Position numbers and translations under genes: made by a program. A stretch of 64,000 nt of DNA from Lithospermum erythrorhizon. Its lineage: Eukaryota; Streptophyta; Magnoliopsida; Boraginales; Boraginaceae. The stretch covers positions 116,746 to 180,745 of the forward strand of contig JADFUC010001566.1 of assembly GCA_019722365.1 (NCBI GenBank). The letters are read 5' to 3'. The notes below the pieces were generated by a model. That model saw only the letters and a list, made by a program, of their open reading frames with translations, made no database searches and was not told the DNA's origin. Below are positions 13,601 through 24,972 of the stretch, in pieces (position 1 is the stretch's first letter; every line of letters starts with the position of its first letter).

Positions 13601-14129
13601 ATTTGCCATTTAAACAATGAAAACATATTAAATATATTAATTTAAGCACAATAATATCAATAATATACTTGACAAATATTCACTAATCACACTTCAAAAT
13701 GTAAAATTTAGAGGGCAATTCCAACATGATGAAAAGTATAGGGAGCAACCTAGACAAGATGAAACATATAAAAATAATGAAGACAAGATGAATAATTTTA
13801 AGGGATAAATTGAAAATAATGTGATAATTAAGAGGATAATAGATCAACTGGCCAATTAACCTAAATAATTAAAATAAATATTTTAAAGCTAAAAATATTA
13901 TTGGTTTGTTTGCTCGGGGAGGATTTATGGTATGATCAAGGGAGAATTTAAAAGAATTTCTTGTTCAGAATTAAAATGAGTTTCTTCAGGAATCCTCCAA
14001 TTTTAGAGAGAATTATGAATGATAAATACAATATTTAATATATCTCCTCCTCAAATTATCAGATTCAAATGACAATTTAATTGACTGCTTCCACTCTGAT
14101 TCTCTTCCCCTCGGATAATTTTAAGGAGA
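10602..14129. other. AT-rich intergenic DNA
   Basis: About 3.5 kb of low-GC spacer. I find no spliced gene, no protein motif and no clear transposon terminus. The open frame at 11315-11590 is AT-driven and has no recognisable domain. Confidence 0.5.
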
Positions 14130-15016
14130 ATTGACGGATTGATCACCTAACTTACACAACGCCACTAGTTGATCACCCATCTTTAGAACGATAACTTGAT
14201 CATCACCCATTTTCGAAATATGTCCTAGCAGTCCCACCGCCGATTTTCCGTTAATTGGTCATTAAATTGTCACGTGACTTCACGATTACTTCAGCGGTAA
14301 TTTAGCAATTCTACTTTTTGCATTTTTGTTGTATCGGTACGGATGATCACTTTATCTTTATATATCGCCACTACTGATCACCCATCTTTAACGACAACTT
14401 GATCACCCATTTTTTGAAGATGTCCTTAGTAACCTGTAATCATAGATTTTCTCCGCACTATCAGTGAATAAAACACAAGGACTTCACTGATTACTCGTAA
14501 GTAATTTAGTAATTTCACTCTTTTGTATTTTGCACAGATTCTTAATTGGATAGAGCTATCAGACAACTTAATAAAGTTTCATAAAGGGAATCACAATACA
14601 AATGTAACAAGTTTTCTTTCATCGCTTAACTTTTCAATTCACCAGTTAAGAGATTACCAAGGCTGCGATTTCCAAAAATCCAACCAAAAACCCTGCAACC
14701 TAAAAACGGGTGATCAAGTTGTACGCTTGTAAAGACGCCGATCAACTGTTTATTAATGCTATGAAAGCTTATACGATCATCCATAGCATTTGCAAAAAAT
14801 ACAAAAGTTGAAATTACTAAATTACCCTTATTTAAGAGTCACCACGAGGTCACGCGTAGTGGTCACGTAATTAATTTAATGTACTAATTAACTAAAACTG
14901 ACGATGGGACTCCAATGTTAGATTCATTTCAAAAAAAACGGGGCTACCTGCCTAGACAAGCTTTAAAGACAAAGCGATCAACTAGCCACATCAGATAAAG
15001 CAGCTGATCATCCATA
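14130..15016. mobile_element. Fold-back (MITE-like) element built of ~205-bp modules, two direct on the left and about two inverted on the right
   Basis: The left side carries two direct copies of a module containing ACTAGTTGATCACCCATCTT, then ACTTGATCACCCATTTT, then a CACGTGACTTCA / GTAATTTAGTAATTTCA segment (14150-14335 and 14360-14530). The right side carries the same landmarks in reverse complement: GGGTGATCAAGTTGT at 14708, GATCAACTAGCCACATCAG at 14978 and AAATTACTAAATTACCC at 14811. The terminal motif GGATGATCA/GGATTGATCA is found inverted at both ends. No coding capacity is seen. It resembles a non-autonomous DNA transposon; the superfamily is not evident. Confidence 0.6.
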
Positions 15017-17441
15017 ATGCATTCATTCTAATTTTAAATATTTTCCTCCCCGATTCACTCATTCAAACATAGCATAGTTAAAATGTAACGAATGCTTGTT
15101 CAAATATATTAGCACTGAATATACGTATTTATTACTCCACAAAATATGTCAGAACTCGATCTAATGATTTAAATCTATTACGGAGTAGATACTAAATTTG
15201 CACGTATCTAACAAAAACTGATTAAAAATATATACAAGAAGACAAATACAAAGTACCCCAAAATTGGAATATATATCTCTCCGTGTATATATATGAGAAT
15301 AGATTATCCATTATATTTTATAGTTTATACTCAGCAGCCTGTGATTTACAAGGCTTTTTAATTTGCTACCAGTACTATTTTTAGCTATTCCAAGACCCTC
15401 GAATTATTTCCCGATCACTTCCCAACCATTTTAGACTAGGCACTTCGACTCCCATACACCTAATTTTCACAGTCAAATGATTATATTACCCTAAAATACA
15501 TATCAGTTCTCATTCCTAACACTAAAGTATAGAGCGCGAAGTATCTATTTTGCCCTCCCTTATTTGCAAAACGTAGTGAGTTGTAGTTTATTACGACAAA
15601 ATTATCATTTCAATAAAAAATATATAGTATTGCCCCTACCAATACCTCACAGCCCCCCACCCCTACTCCCCCATCCCCTACCCGCCTCCACTCCCACTCC
15701 CTATCTCACCATACTTCCCCATCTCCATGCTCCCCCACCAACTAATTACTCATCACCACCACAGCCAAATTTAACGCTCCTCAATTCCCTACCAAACACC
15801 AATCTTCTACATCCCCACCAACTACCACCACCATCACCACTACAATCAAGCATCGTAAGAAACTGAGCACATGACCCGTTGAAAGTTCAGGATATTAGAA
15901 ATCTATAGGAATCAACAGCATAAGATGTGAGTCCGTATGTAATAGATTTTGTCATTCCTGAAAACTTGAAAAGCTCTTTCATTTAATTTCCGCACGACCA
16001 GATAGATTATCATCATCTATGCCCCCCAACCTCAATGTTCCCTTGGAATAACCACCACCACAATATCTTAATTCCATTAGAATACACTCATATTTTAATA
16101 CTCTTCCCCTATATTTGTTTCTGAATCGAAATGGTCCAAAGCCCTTACTAATAATGGGCGGTCATCCTTCTTATACTAATATTGATCTCGGACTACTAAA
16201 ATGAATATAGTTTTCAATATTTGAGAATGGAGTACGACACGTTATATCGAATTATCCGCCGCTTCAAAGCTCATCCATCAAGACGGAAGGAGCAGCCAAG
16301 TAACTCAGCACTGAAGAAATCCTGAAGAACAATAGACAAAGACATGTGACAGTGTGCAACACTATATACTTTTTATCGAAACGACACTTTGACTTCAATG
16401 AAATTCCTAATTACTAAGAATTCCAAACAGAGTGAGTATAAATAGTCATTTCACACTCTATACTTTAAATATGAAAGTATAAACTAAATATTTCACCATG
16501 ACTCAATGTGTATTTTAAGGGTAATATAGTCATTTCACTAACGAAAATTGTTGTGATAGAAATACACATTTCTAAACACTAAAAATAATTAGGAAGCGAA
16601 TGGAATAAATGTTTTATTACCAAAAAATAAGACAGTAGCCACATGTACACTAAACCATAAAGACAAGTGACTATCACCACCAAGCCTATTTTATATGACA
16701 CTCAATTTTTTTAAATTTTTTTTACACTAAACGTGCCAGAGTCGTTATTCGTTCAAAGGCGCATCGACCTGACGAATACTATAAACCTCACGCCACCGAC
16801 ATCAGCGATAAGTCCCATATTAAGAAGATTCGCGATCGGGAATGAATTATAAATTATTAATAAGAGAAATTGAATTTTTTTTCTTAAATTTTGTTATTAT
16901 TCTTACATGTACTTCATTGTTTCTAAAATTAATTTAAAAATAAAATATTAAAAAAATGATAAAATATTAACCAAGTATAATAGATAATATCATATAAAAT
17001 ATAACATATAATCCGAAAGATGATACACTACAAGAAGTGTAGTATTCTCCAAGTACTTAAACTTCCTCTGTCCCACTTTAAATGTCCCAGTTTGAATGGA
17101 ATTGTGTGAGTTGAGTGACCTCTCATTCAACACACTATCTTTATGAAAGTGCTAAACAAGTAAATAGAAAGTGAAAAAACTTGATGAAAAAGACCATTAA
17201 TTAATAAATTACCCCCTTTTTTCCTCTCTGTTAAACCACCAAACTCCCTCTTCATTCATCATCAATCAAACCCATTTTCACACATACACTTACATATATA
17301 AGTTTCCTGTATATATTTATATATTCAAGAATCTATGTATACATATATATAATATTATTATATTGTTATATTATATAGTTGGTTATTATAAATATCTATA
17401 ATATTATTGTATTTTATAGTTAGATATTTATATTGTGTATA
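15017..17441. other. Intergenic DNA upstream of the CCCH relict
   Basis: AT-rich spacer with a strongly C-rich patch at about 15640-15850 (CCCCCAC-type runs). The proline-rich open frame there has no gene-like features. A short palindrome around 17027 (CACTACAAGAAGTGTAGT) resembles a CACTA terminus but has no partner. The last 120 bp are a TA-rich tract ahead of the start codon at 17442. Confidence 0.45.
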
Positions 17442-20400
17442 ATGGAGAGGTACAGTGGAGGGGAAGGGTCAGCTGCAGATTCAGAGGGGGAGTGGGGGGA
17501 GACAGGGCTTGAAGGTGAGCTCAACTTTTATTACACTTTCGAATTTCATGTCAATTTAAGGTTAATTTGGTCTAGTTTTGTGTAATGTGGTGATATTTTT
17601 TTTTGGGTTTCTTTGTGAGCTGAACTTTTATTACACATGTGAATTTGATATGAATTTAAGGTTAATTTGCTCTGTTTTGTGTAATGTGTTGAGATTTTTT
17701 TTGGGTTTATTGTGAGCTGAACTTTTGTTACACATTTGAATTTTATGTGAATTTGATGTTAATTTGCTCTGTTTTTGTGTAATGTGTTGATATTATTTTT
17801 GGGTTTACTGTGAACTGAGCTTTTGTTACATATTTGGATTTTATATCAATTTAAGGTTAATTTGCTCTGGTTTTGTGTAATGTGGTGATATTTTTGTTGG
17901 TTTCTTGTGAAATGCAGAGCCTATGTGGCAGATGGGGATCAATACAGGGCAAGAATCATACCCTGAGAGGCCTAATGATGCTGATTGTATTTATTATTTG
18001 AGGACTGGGTTCTGTGGGTATGGAGCTCGTTGTCGGTTTAATCATCCTCCCGGTGAGAATCATGGGAAGGCTTGATTTCTGGTTAAAAAGATTGCCTTCT
18101 TTTGAAAGTATAGCATGTGTAAGATTTGGGGGTTTAGACGTTTGTGTAAATGTTTGAGACGTTGGTAATGTATATATGATTTAGCTTGATCTGCTGTCAA
18201 GAATTGGGCGCTAGTTAATTTTATGAGTAAAATGAGTTTTTCAGAAGTATTTAAAGATAAAAGTCTTAAAGATTGCACTTTGCAAGATTTGCTTGAGAAG
18301 TCAAAAGCTGGTGATTCAACTTTTGTTCATTTGAGAATGATTAGAAAGTTGGAACTTGTCAGTGTTAAATGTGCATGATGTGTGTAAAAATTGAGTCTTG
18401 AATCATGACTTAAGATTGCAAAAAGCCAAATGTGCTGGCCCAGGATTTCCATTTTACTACCAACTAAAGTGCATATCCTTATGGACTTGTTGTGCAAGAT
18501 TTGTTGTATGATACAAGCCCTTTATCTAGTTATTTAATGGGGTTTAGTTAATTTGGTGTTTAAAGATCAAGTTTGTTGTTGCTGAATATGGAGTTGGTGA
18601 TCATTATTCATTATTAGCATAGAGGGGTTTTTGCAGAGCCTTTCATATAGTAAGATCATTTCATAAATAGGAGCTTTTATATGGTACAACTCCCAAAAAG
18701 AAGTTCTTAAATATTAAAATGTATCCACAATCTTTTCAAGAAGAATAAATTTTCTAAGGTCTAAATGAAAAAGATAAATCTTTGGACCTTAATTGAAGTA
18801 TCAGTTAATTTGGTTTCTTTATAACAGCTGTAAGTGGAGCTTGTGAGTATAAGTGGTTAATATCCAGAGAGGGTGGGTCAACCTGCTTGCTGTGTATTTA
18901 TTTAAGAAACTCTCTTGTTGCAAAGAAGTTAAACGAAAGTGTGTGTATTTGTTTGAGAATTAAACTTTAGTTCTACATTCTGGTTTTAAAATAAATGATC
19001 TACTATGCTTGTATTACTTGCATATCGATTCTTTTTCTCATGAGATATGCATCTAGTAGGTAGTAATCTGGCAATGTTTCAACGTACATGAGGTCAAGGA
19101 AGTTGATAATTTGCCATATCTCAGAAATAACTAGCTACCTCTTTCTGAGATTGGAAACTTTGTATTATTTGGAACATCTAATTTAAATTCAATTTTAACT
19201 TTTAAAAAAATTGAGCATGAGAAGTATCAATTTATGTTAACTTTAACCTCAAATTTGAGGTAAAGAGCCTGTTCCTAAGACAGTCTTTAATGTTTACGAT
19301 CAGCAGGCAACTTGGTCTTAAAACTGTCCTCGATATGATGGTTTAGTGTCTAAATATGGTGTGGAAGCATTTTCAGATTTCTCCTCCAATTAAATATCTG
19401 CACGGTGTGTAATTTGAGGATGTGACAACCATCTTTGCCGATTATGATTCAGTTCCTTGGAGTTTTCTCTACCTGTTGAAGAATTGGCAAATGATTAATG
19501 TCTTTAATAGAAAATAATTGATTTGTTGCATTATTTCCTCCAGATTCCCTTTGCTTTCACTGACTAATATACAGTAACTACTACATATCTGTAGTTTTGC
19601 TCCAAATGTTTTTCTATAAAACTTAACTTTTAATCCTCGTAAAGTTGGACATGTCTGTTTTCTCTTCATTAGTGTTGTAATTATTTCTAAAATATTCATT
19701 TGTATCCCTTGGTAGCGATTTAAACAGAAGAATAACTTAGTAGAAGTAATATGGGCAAAGACGTAATACTAGTGTTTGTTCAGAAAACAAGAATGAATTC
19801 AATACCTAATTTACCTTAGGCTAGTAACTGAACAAAGTCAAAAGTGCCTAAATACATCAAGACATGGACTCAACTCAGTAGACTTTGAACACTATGGCTA
19901 TCCATTCCTTTCTCTTTGATTGTCCAATAACTATGTCTTGCAACCTAAACCAGTTGAGATTTATTGTCTCAGGGTGAAAAGGAATGTATGTATTATGTAA
20001 AAACATGGCAATGCAAGTTTGGTCTCACCTGTAAATTTCATCATCCCCAACCAGCTGGGATACAAGCGCCAACAGTAGCTCCTGAACCCCATGCTCTGAC
20101 TGTCCCACCACCAACAATTTATCAAACAGCGCAGTCACCTTCATTCCAATCATCCCAAATACTAGTGAATATTCAGAACCAATAGTCTGCTCTGCTGCCA
20201 GGTTCATACATGCCTGGGGCTTATGGTCCTGTTCTGTTTCCCCTGATTGCTCACGCTGGATGGACTCACCAAAAAGCAATTAATTTATTTGTCTAAGTAC
20301 ATACCGTATGAATCTCTCTTTCTTCTTTTCAAAAGCTGGAAGTGAGTTTTAGCGTGGACAGGCACCTGCAAGTCCAGTAGCCTCCCACACTCAGCACGCC

Positions 20401-20690
20401 TTATGGCAATGTATGGAATCCCACAATTATCACCTTCTGCATTAGCTTATACTGGACAATATTCATATGTTCCTTCTTCAACTGCTCCTTCAAGTAACAT
20501 CCAACAGGAGCATACATATCCAGATAGGCCCGGAGAACCTGAATGCCATGGGTTTACTTGAAACAGGAGCTGTAAATATGGAATCTTCTGCAAATAATGA
20601 ACATCCATTAGAATGTACTGGGAGAGAGATCAAATTATTTTTTGAGCCCCATGGGTCGACATGCCTGTGCAAGCACCACAGTTAGGTTTG
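17442..20690 (+). pseudogene. CCCH zinc-finger protein (ZFN1-like), decayed: exon missing, early stop, broken 3' finger
   Basis: Exon 1 is 17442-17514 (MERYSGGEGSAADSEGEWGE) and exon 2 is 17918-18052 with a perfect C-x8-C-x5-C-x3-H finger ([11 protein letters not shown]...CRFNH). A further coding block from 19973 carries another perfect finger ([11 protein letters not shown]...CKFHH) and the PQPAGIQAP linker typical of the plant ZFN family. That family has five fingers and binds RNA or DNA. Here the exon encoding the next finger is not found in the 1.9-kb gap, and joining exon 2 to 19973 puts the frame out. A TAG at 20183 stops the frame inside LVNIQNQ, yet homology continues (GSYMPGAYGPVL, 20197-20232). 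A fourth finger near 20530-20600 (PERPGEPEC-like) is interrupted by a stop. It is a pseudogene, or at most a two-finger truncated gene. Confidence 0.75.
17515..17906 (+). repeat. Four-copy ~98-bp minisatellite inside intron 1 of the CCCH gene
   Basis: Units start at 17515, 17615, 17712 and 17810 and are 100, 97, 98 and 97 bp long. Each starts with the splice-donor-like GTGAGCT (GTGAACT in the fourth) and contains TTTTATTACAC-type, TTAAGGTTAATTTG and TTTTGTGTAATGTG blocks. The first unit starts exactly at the exon 1 donor, so the donor itself has been multiplied. Confidence 0.9.
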
Positions 20691-22991
20691 TTTAATTAAT
20701 GCATTTAATCTTAACTGGATTTTGTTCTTAACTATTATTTATTTCCTACATACTGTACTTGATGGTTCCAGTTTGCCTTCTACCATTATTATCGCAGACT
20801 GAATTCCAACCTAAACACTTATGTTTCCAGTAGCCTTTCCTGTCAAATATCCAACTGTCATTAGTCTCTTTTGTTTATTTGAACTGAGAACATACGCAAA
20901 TTAATCTCATATTTTTGTTTCCTGTAATCACACAACATTTGAGCCACAGGGAAGTTTGATAGTTTTAAATGCTGCTTCTGCCCTACTTAATACTGTACAT
21001 AATGTTTAGGCATGTGAAGAAGAGTTTCCATGATATTTTTCTGATGTCTAAAAAATGAAAAAATTATATTTCCTCCGCTTCCAATTTACTGAATGACTTT
21101 TCTTTGCTCCTTTTATTTTACTTCATGCATTTTTTCAATGAAACCTTTTGCATTGAACTTTTAAAATTATTTAACTTCATTGGTTTGTCTCCTAATATTT
21201 TATTTTTATTGATTTAGTAATTTTTCTCTCATTTGTATAAAGAAATTAATTATCTTCTGCCTTAATAAAGCACTTTAAGTATTTTAATAGTAAAATTAAT
21301 TATCCTCTTAATAAAGCACTTTTAAGTTTTAACTTATTAATCAAAATAAATAGAAGTATTGTAAAACAACAATCCAAATATTGGACCTTTAACTTGTAAT
21401 GTTATAATTTTAATTACTCATCTTTTATGTAAATCAAATTTTATGGGTTCTGCAAATTGATTTTTTTTCGTAAGAAAATAGATGATCTATTTAATTATTC
21501 ATGTAAAATTTTGAGGTGATACATTATTTTCTCTGTTAGAGATTGTCTTGCAAAAAATCTTCAGAATTTGCCAGATGATCTAACTTTTAATGCAACATTC
21601 AATATTGGTTTCAATTTAAGTAGTTGAAGAACTTGTGATAGGCAAACTAAAGTCTTTATGACATTTTATTTTTTCCATAAAAAGTTAAATTTGTCACAAA
21701 GTGTACGATCACGTCTCAATAATGTAGTATAAGAAAAGTATCAAAGAAGAGTATTTTAACGAGTTATCCTGCTAAGAGATGTCACTCGCAATGTAAAGCT
21801 GTAGCCTGAATTCTTACAAATGATAATTAATAAGCTAAAACAATGCTTTGTCTAATAATTTAATTTCCATTATTTAGTATAATATATATGATTATCAGTT
21901 ACATTTAAATCGCTCGAAAGTTTAAAACTAATGTTTAATTCCTTGACTGTAAATCTAGTGAACTTTTAAAATGAACGCTAAAGCTCCAAATTATGTCGTA
22001 ACTCCTTTACCCTTTATCCTAGGGCCTAATTAAGCGTGAGCTTAATAAAGGGAAATGAGAATGAAATAGCAGTAATGTGGAAGATCAAAGCGGTCTGCAA
22101 GCTATATATGGTACGGAGTATAGCATTTGTCTGCAAAAGGTATGTATTATGGTATGATATGGTCTCTAGCTATGGTATGGTATTAGCTCCAAAGCTAATC
22201 TCCTTTTGTGACACAAAACTTCATTTACCCATGGAGGGTTAGGGTGATTGACTGGTAAGAGGTCCGTGTTTCCCGCAAGATGAACATGGTGACAACGTCA
22301 TTTTTATATGGGGACAAAATGTAAATGTTTAATTAAATATGTATCGACATATTTTGAATCAATATTAAAATAGATGAGTTTAGTTCGTCTACAATTACGA
22401 AATACTTCATGTTTAGGTTCTTGAAATTATTTCAAATAAGTTTTACTGCAAAATTGCAAATGGCAACAAATTAAAATAGAGGAGTTTGTCCTCGAAATTA
22501 TGGCATTCATTGTGATAGTTATACTACTTCAATCATCCTAAATGTTTGGGATCTTTTACCATTTTTGAAAATTTCAAAATAAGTTCTTATTTTGACTTGT
22601 TGTGAGAGTAAGCAAATGAGATTGGTTGAGTGATTTGATTTTTTCTTGAAGTTAATAAAAAAGAAAATGAGACTAACAATTAATGGAGGAATTATATACT
22701 AATATCCTATGATGATGATATTATCATAAAGGGGTACTACAACATCCAAATAGAAAAGTAGTTAAAAGAAAGAAAAAAAAGAGGGTGCATGGAGAGTTAG
22801 GAAGTTCAAACTACATATATTGAAGTCATAAATTAGCTACTCCGTATATTAAGTCTTGGAGTAGAAGTACTTGATGCATATCCCAAATCAATTTTCTTGG
22901 AGAAAGGAAAGAGCAAAGATGAACAACATTTGCTTGTTGATGAACAATAATCCCACTAAGAATTTAATCATCATTATTGTTCTCTAAAATC
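20691..22991. other. AT-rich intergenic DNA between the CCCH relict and the ERF gene
   Basis: No gene recognised. A TCCTCCGCTTCCAATTTAC stretch at about 21070 resembles a Stowaway-type MITE end, without a convincing partner. The open frame at 22036-22242 contains runs of GGTATG-type repeats and is not gene-like. Confidence 0.45.
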
Positions 22992-23814
22992 TTATACATA
23001 AAATCCTCCCATCAGTCCCATGCATGCACCTTCTCCAATCAACACGTTGCTTTTGTTGATCATTGCGTAAAGATCCCACGACCCATTATCCTCAACTCCA
23101 CCATAACAAGAAAGACTCTCTTCTTTTGTTGATCCATTATCAAGAAAGTTCACATTCTTATTACCATCAAATTCTACTTGCTTTTCTGAAGAATTCCCAT
23201 TATCCTTTAAATTGCATGCATTCTTTTGATCTGAGGTTCCTGGAGGTTTCAAGCAAGTTTCAGGAACTATACTGTCTAAGTAACCAGAGTTCCTATCATC
23301 ACAAGGAAAAAACAAGTTATTATCATGATCAAAGGACACATTATTTGACATTTCCTTCTTAAAACCATCAACTTCTAACTCTTTGGTTTCATTGATTTCA
23401 AGAACGTTGGTTTGTGAAGGTTGATCAAAAATTGTTTGCAAATCAAAAGGTGTAATAAGAGAAGGAAAAATCAATGTGTTTTGATGATTATTATCACAAT
23501 GGTAGATGAAATTGGTTCTTGCTTGAGTGCCTTTCATGGAGAGTGCAGCGTTATCATAAGCTAAAGCTGCTTCTTGAGCAGAGTCAAATGTACCAAGCCA
23601 ATGCCTTTCTTTAGTTGAAGGGTCTCTAATTTCGGCAGCATATCGACCCCATGGCCGCCGCCTAACGCCTAGGAATCGGCCTGGTTCTGCTTGTTTTTTC
23701 CGGCCTCTTTCACTAGGTGACAAAAGAAGTGTTGGTGTGCTGGAGCAGATGATATGCCTGATTGAGTGGATTGTCTGAAGAGGGTAAGGGTTTGTTTTCT
23801 GACGAGGTTTCCAT
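22992..23814 (-). CDS. ERF transcription factor, LEP/PUCHI (group VIII) type; frameshift between N-terminus and AP2 domain
   Basis: The AP2/ERF domain (about 23502-23678) is complete: [40 protein letters not shown] and [13 protein letters not shown]. The ERF-type Ala14/Asp19 pair is present. Such proteins bind GCC-box DNA in the nucleus; this subgroup acts in meristem and organ-boundary development. The C-terminal ~165 residues are Asn-rich and end [12 protein letters not shown]. No ATG lies in the AP2 frame upstream of the domain. The only good start is the ATG at 23814, reading [20 protein letters not shown], and it meets TAG at 23713 while the [10 protein letters not shown] segment lies in a neighbouring frame. 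The two meet at 23713-23727, so one base is missing or added there: an assembly indel or a real null allele. A TATA box lies at 23937-23944. No intron is needed, as is usual in this subgroup. Confidence 0.85.
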
Positions 23815-23936
23815 GTTGTGAAGTATTATGAAAATTCAAGTATTTGGAACTTGAGAAATGGCTATGTTGTATATTTGTATTTGAGCGTTGATACTTAGTG
23901 TCTGTATGTATGTATGTAGAAGGCATGTTGGAGCTT

Positions 23937-23944
23937 CTTTTATA
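23937..23944 (-). promoter_or_regulatory. TATA box of the ERF gene
   Basis: TATAAAAG on the minus strand, about 123 bp upstream of the ATG at 23814. This leaves room for a transcription start near 23905 and a 5' leader of about 90 nt. It supports the minus-strand gene start. Confidence 0.6.
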
Positions 23945-24972
23945 GACAGTTCTGGTGTGACCATTAATATTGATGGAGGAAAACCTGAGTTGTTATATAC
24001 ATCACAAAATAATATTTTTTATTATAGGTTGGTGTACTATTAGTGTTGTTTCATTTTTTTGATATGAATTTGGTGAATTTTATGCTTACAGAAATCAAAA
24101 CATCATTTCACCTGGCAAAATATTTATCTATATTTATTATTGGACACATAATGTCGATTATTCTTCTCTCCCTAGTGTTAACAATTTCTACAAGTCTATT
24201 TGGGGGCATTACACATGTTCAACAACCCAATTCAAGTCTAACGTCTTTGCATGTAGTCTTAACATCAACTTCTTTATGGAATTACTTATTTACCCGTCCC
24301 TTTCATAAACTTGTGTAACTGTGTAAGTTTAACTATATCCATTAAAACTTCAGAATAAGGAATTAAACATAATCCACCCCTTGAGCATATGAAAACCAAA
24401 ATACTAGCCATTTGTTGGTGCAGATAATATTTAAATTTTCTACAACTGAAGATCATCAGCAACAAATTGGTCCTGGTGGACAACCTGAAGGGTAATTTAT
24501 GTTGCATTCGTTCAAGTGTTAAAATTGTATGGCTTCGAGGTGTTTCACTTGCTTGAAGATATATTTATTCACAAAGATTGATCGTGATCAAGAAGAGATT
24601 GTGCTTCTAATTCGTTAAGATTTGATTTGACGATTTTCGGGTATAAGGACACTTTGTGATTCGATAAAGATCTCAGTTTTAATTAGAAGATATTCCTCAA
24701 GATCAAGCTTGCTGAGATTTGGCAAAAGTTGATGAACCGGCTGGGATCACTGTACAAGGAAAGGTTTTTTATCCCATATCAAATTATTTTACTTATTGAA
24801 GACTAAAGTTCACGTTAGTCTCTACACTATAAAGGAGCTTAAACACAACCACGTATTTCATATTTTATAGCTCTATGTAGGTGTCAGGTTTTGTTTAATA
24901 TCATGAAAGCTTTAGTAAAGCTATTCACAAGTGAAGAATTTCTGAATCAACTAATGTCATGATTTTAATATA
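23945..24972. other. Intergenic DNA upstream of the ERF gene
   Basis: AT-rich spacer that would contain the ERF promoter. Open frames at 24043-24318 and 24286-24507 have no recognisable domain. I see no transposon end before the CACTA at 24973. Confidence 0.4.

Noticed and set aside
15564..15866. Proline-rich 100-codon open frame
   Set aside because: It is a translation of a C-rich low-complexity patch, with no conserved motif, promoter or splice context.
17027..17050. CACTACAAGAAGTGTAGT palindrome as a CACTA transposon end
   Set aside because: No opposite terminus, subterminal repeats or duplication could be found nearby.
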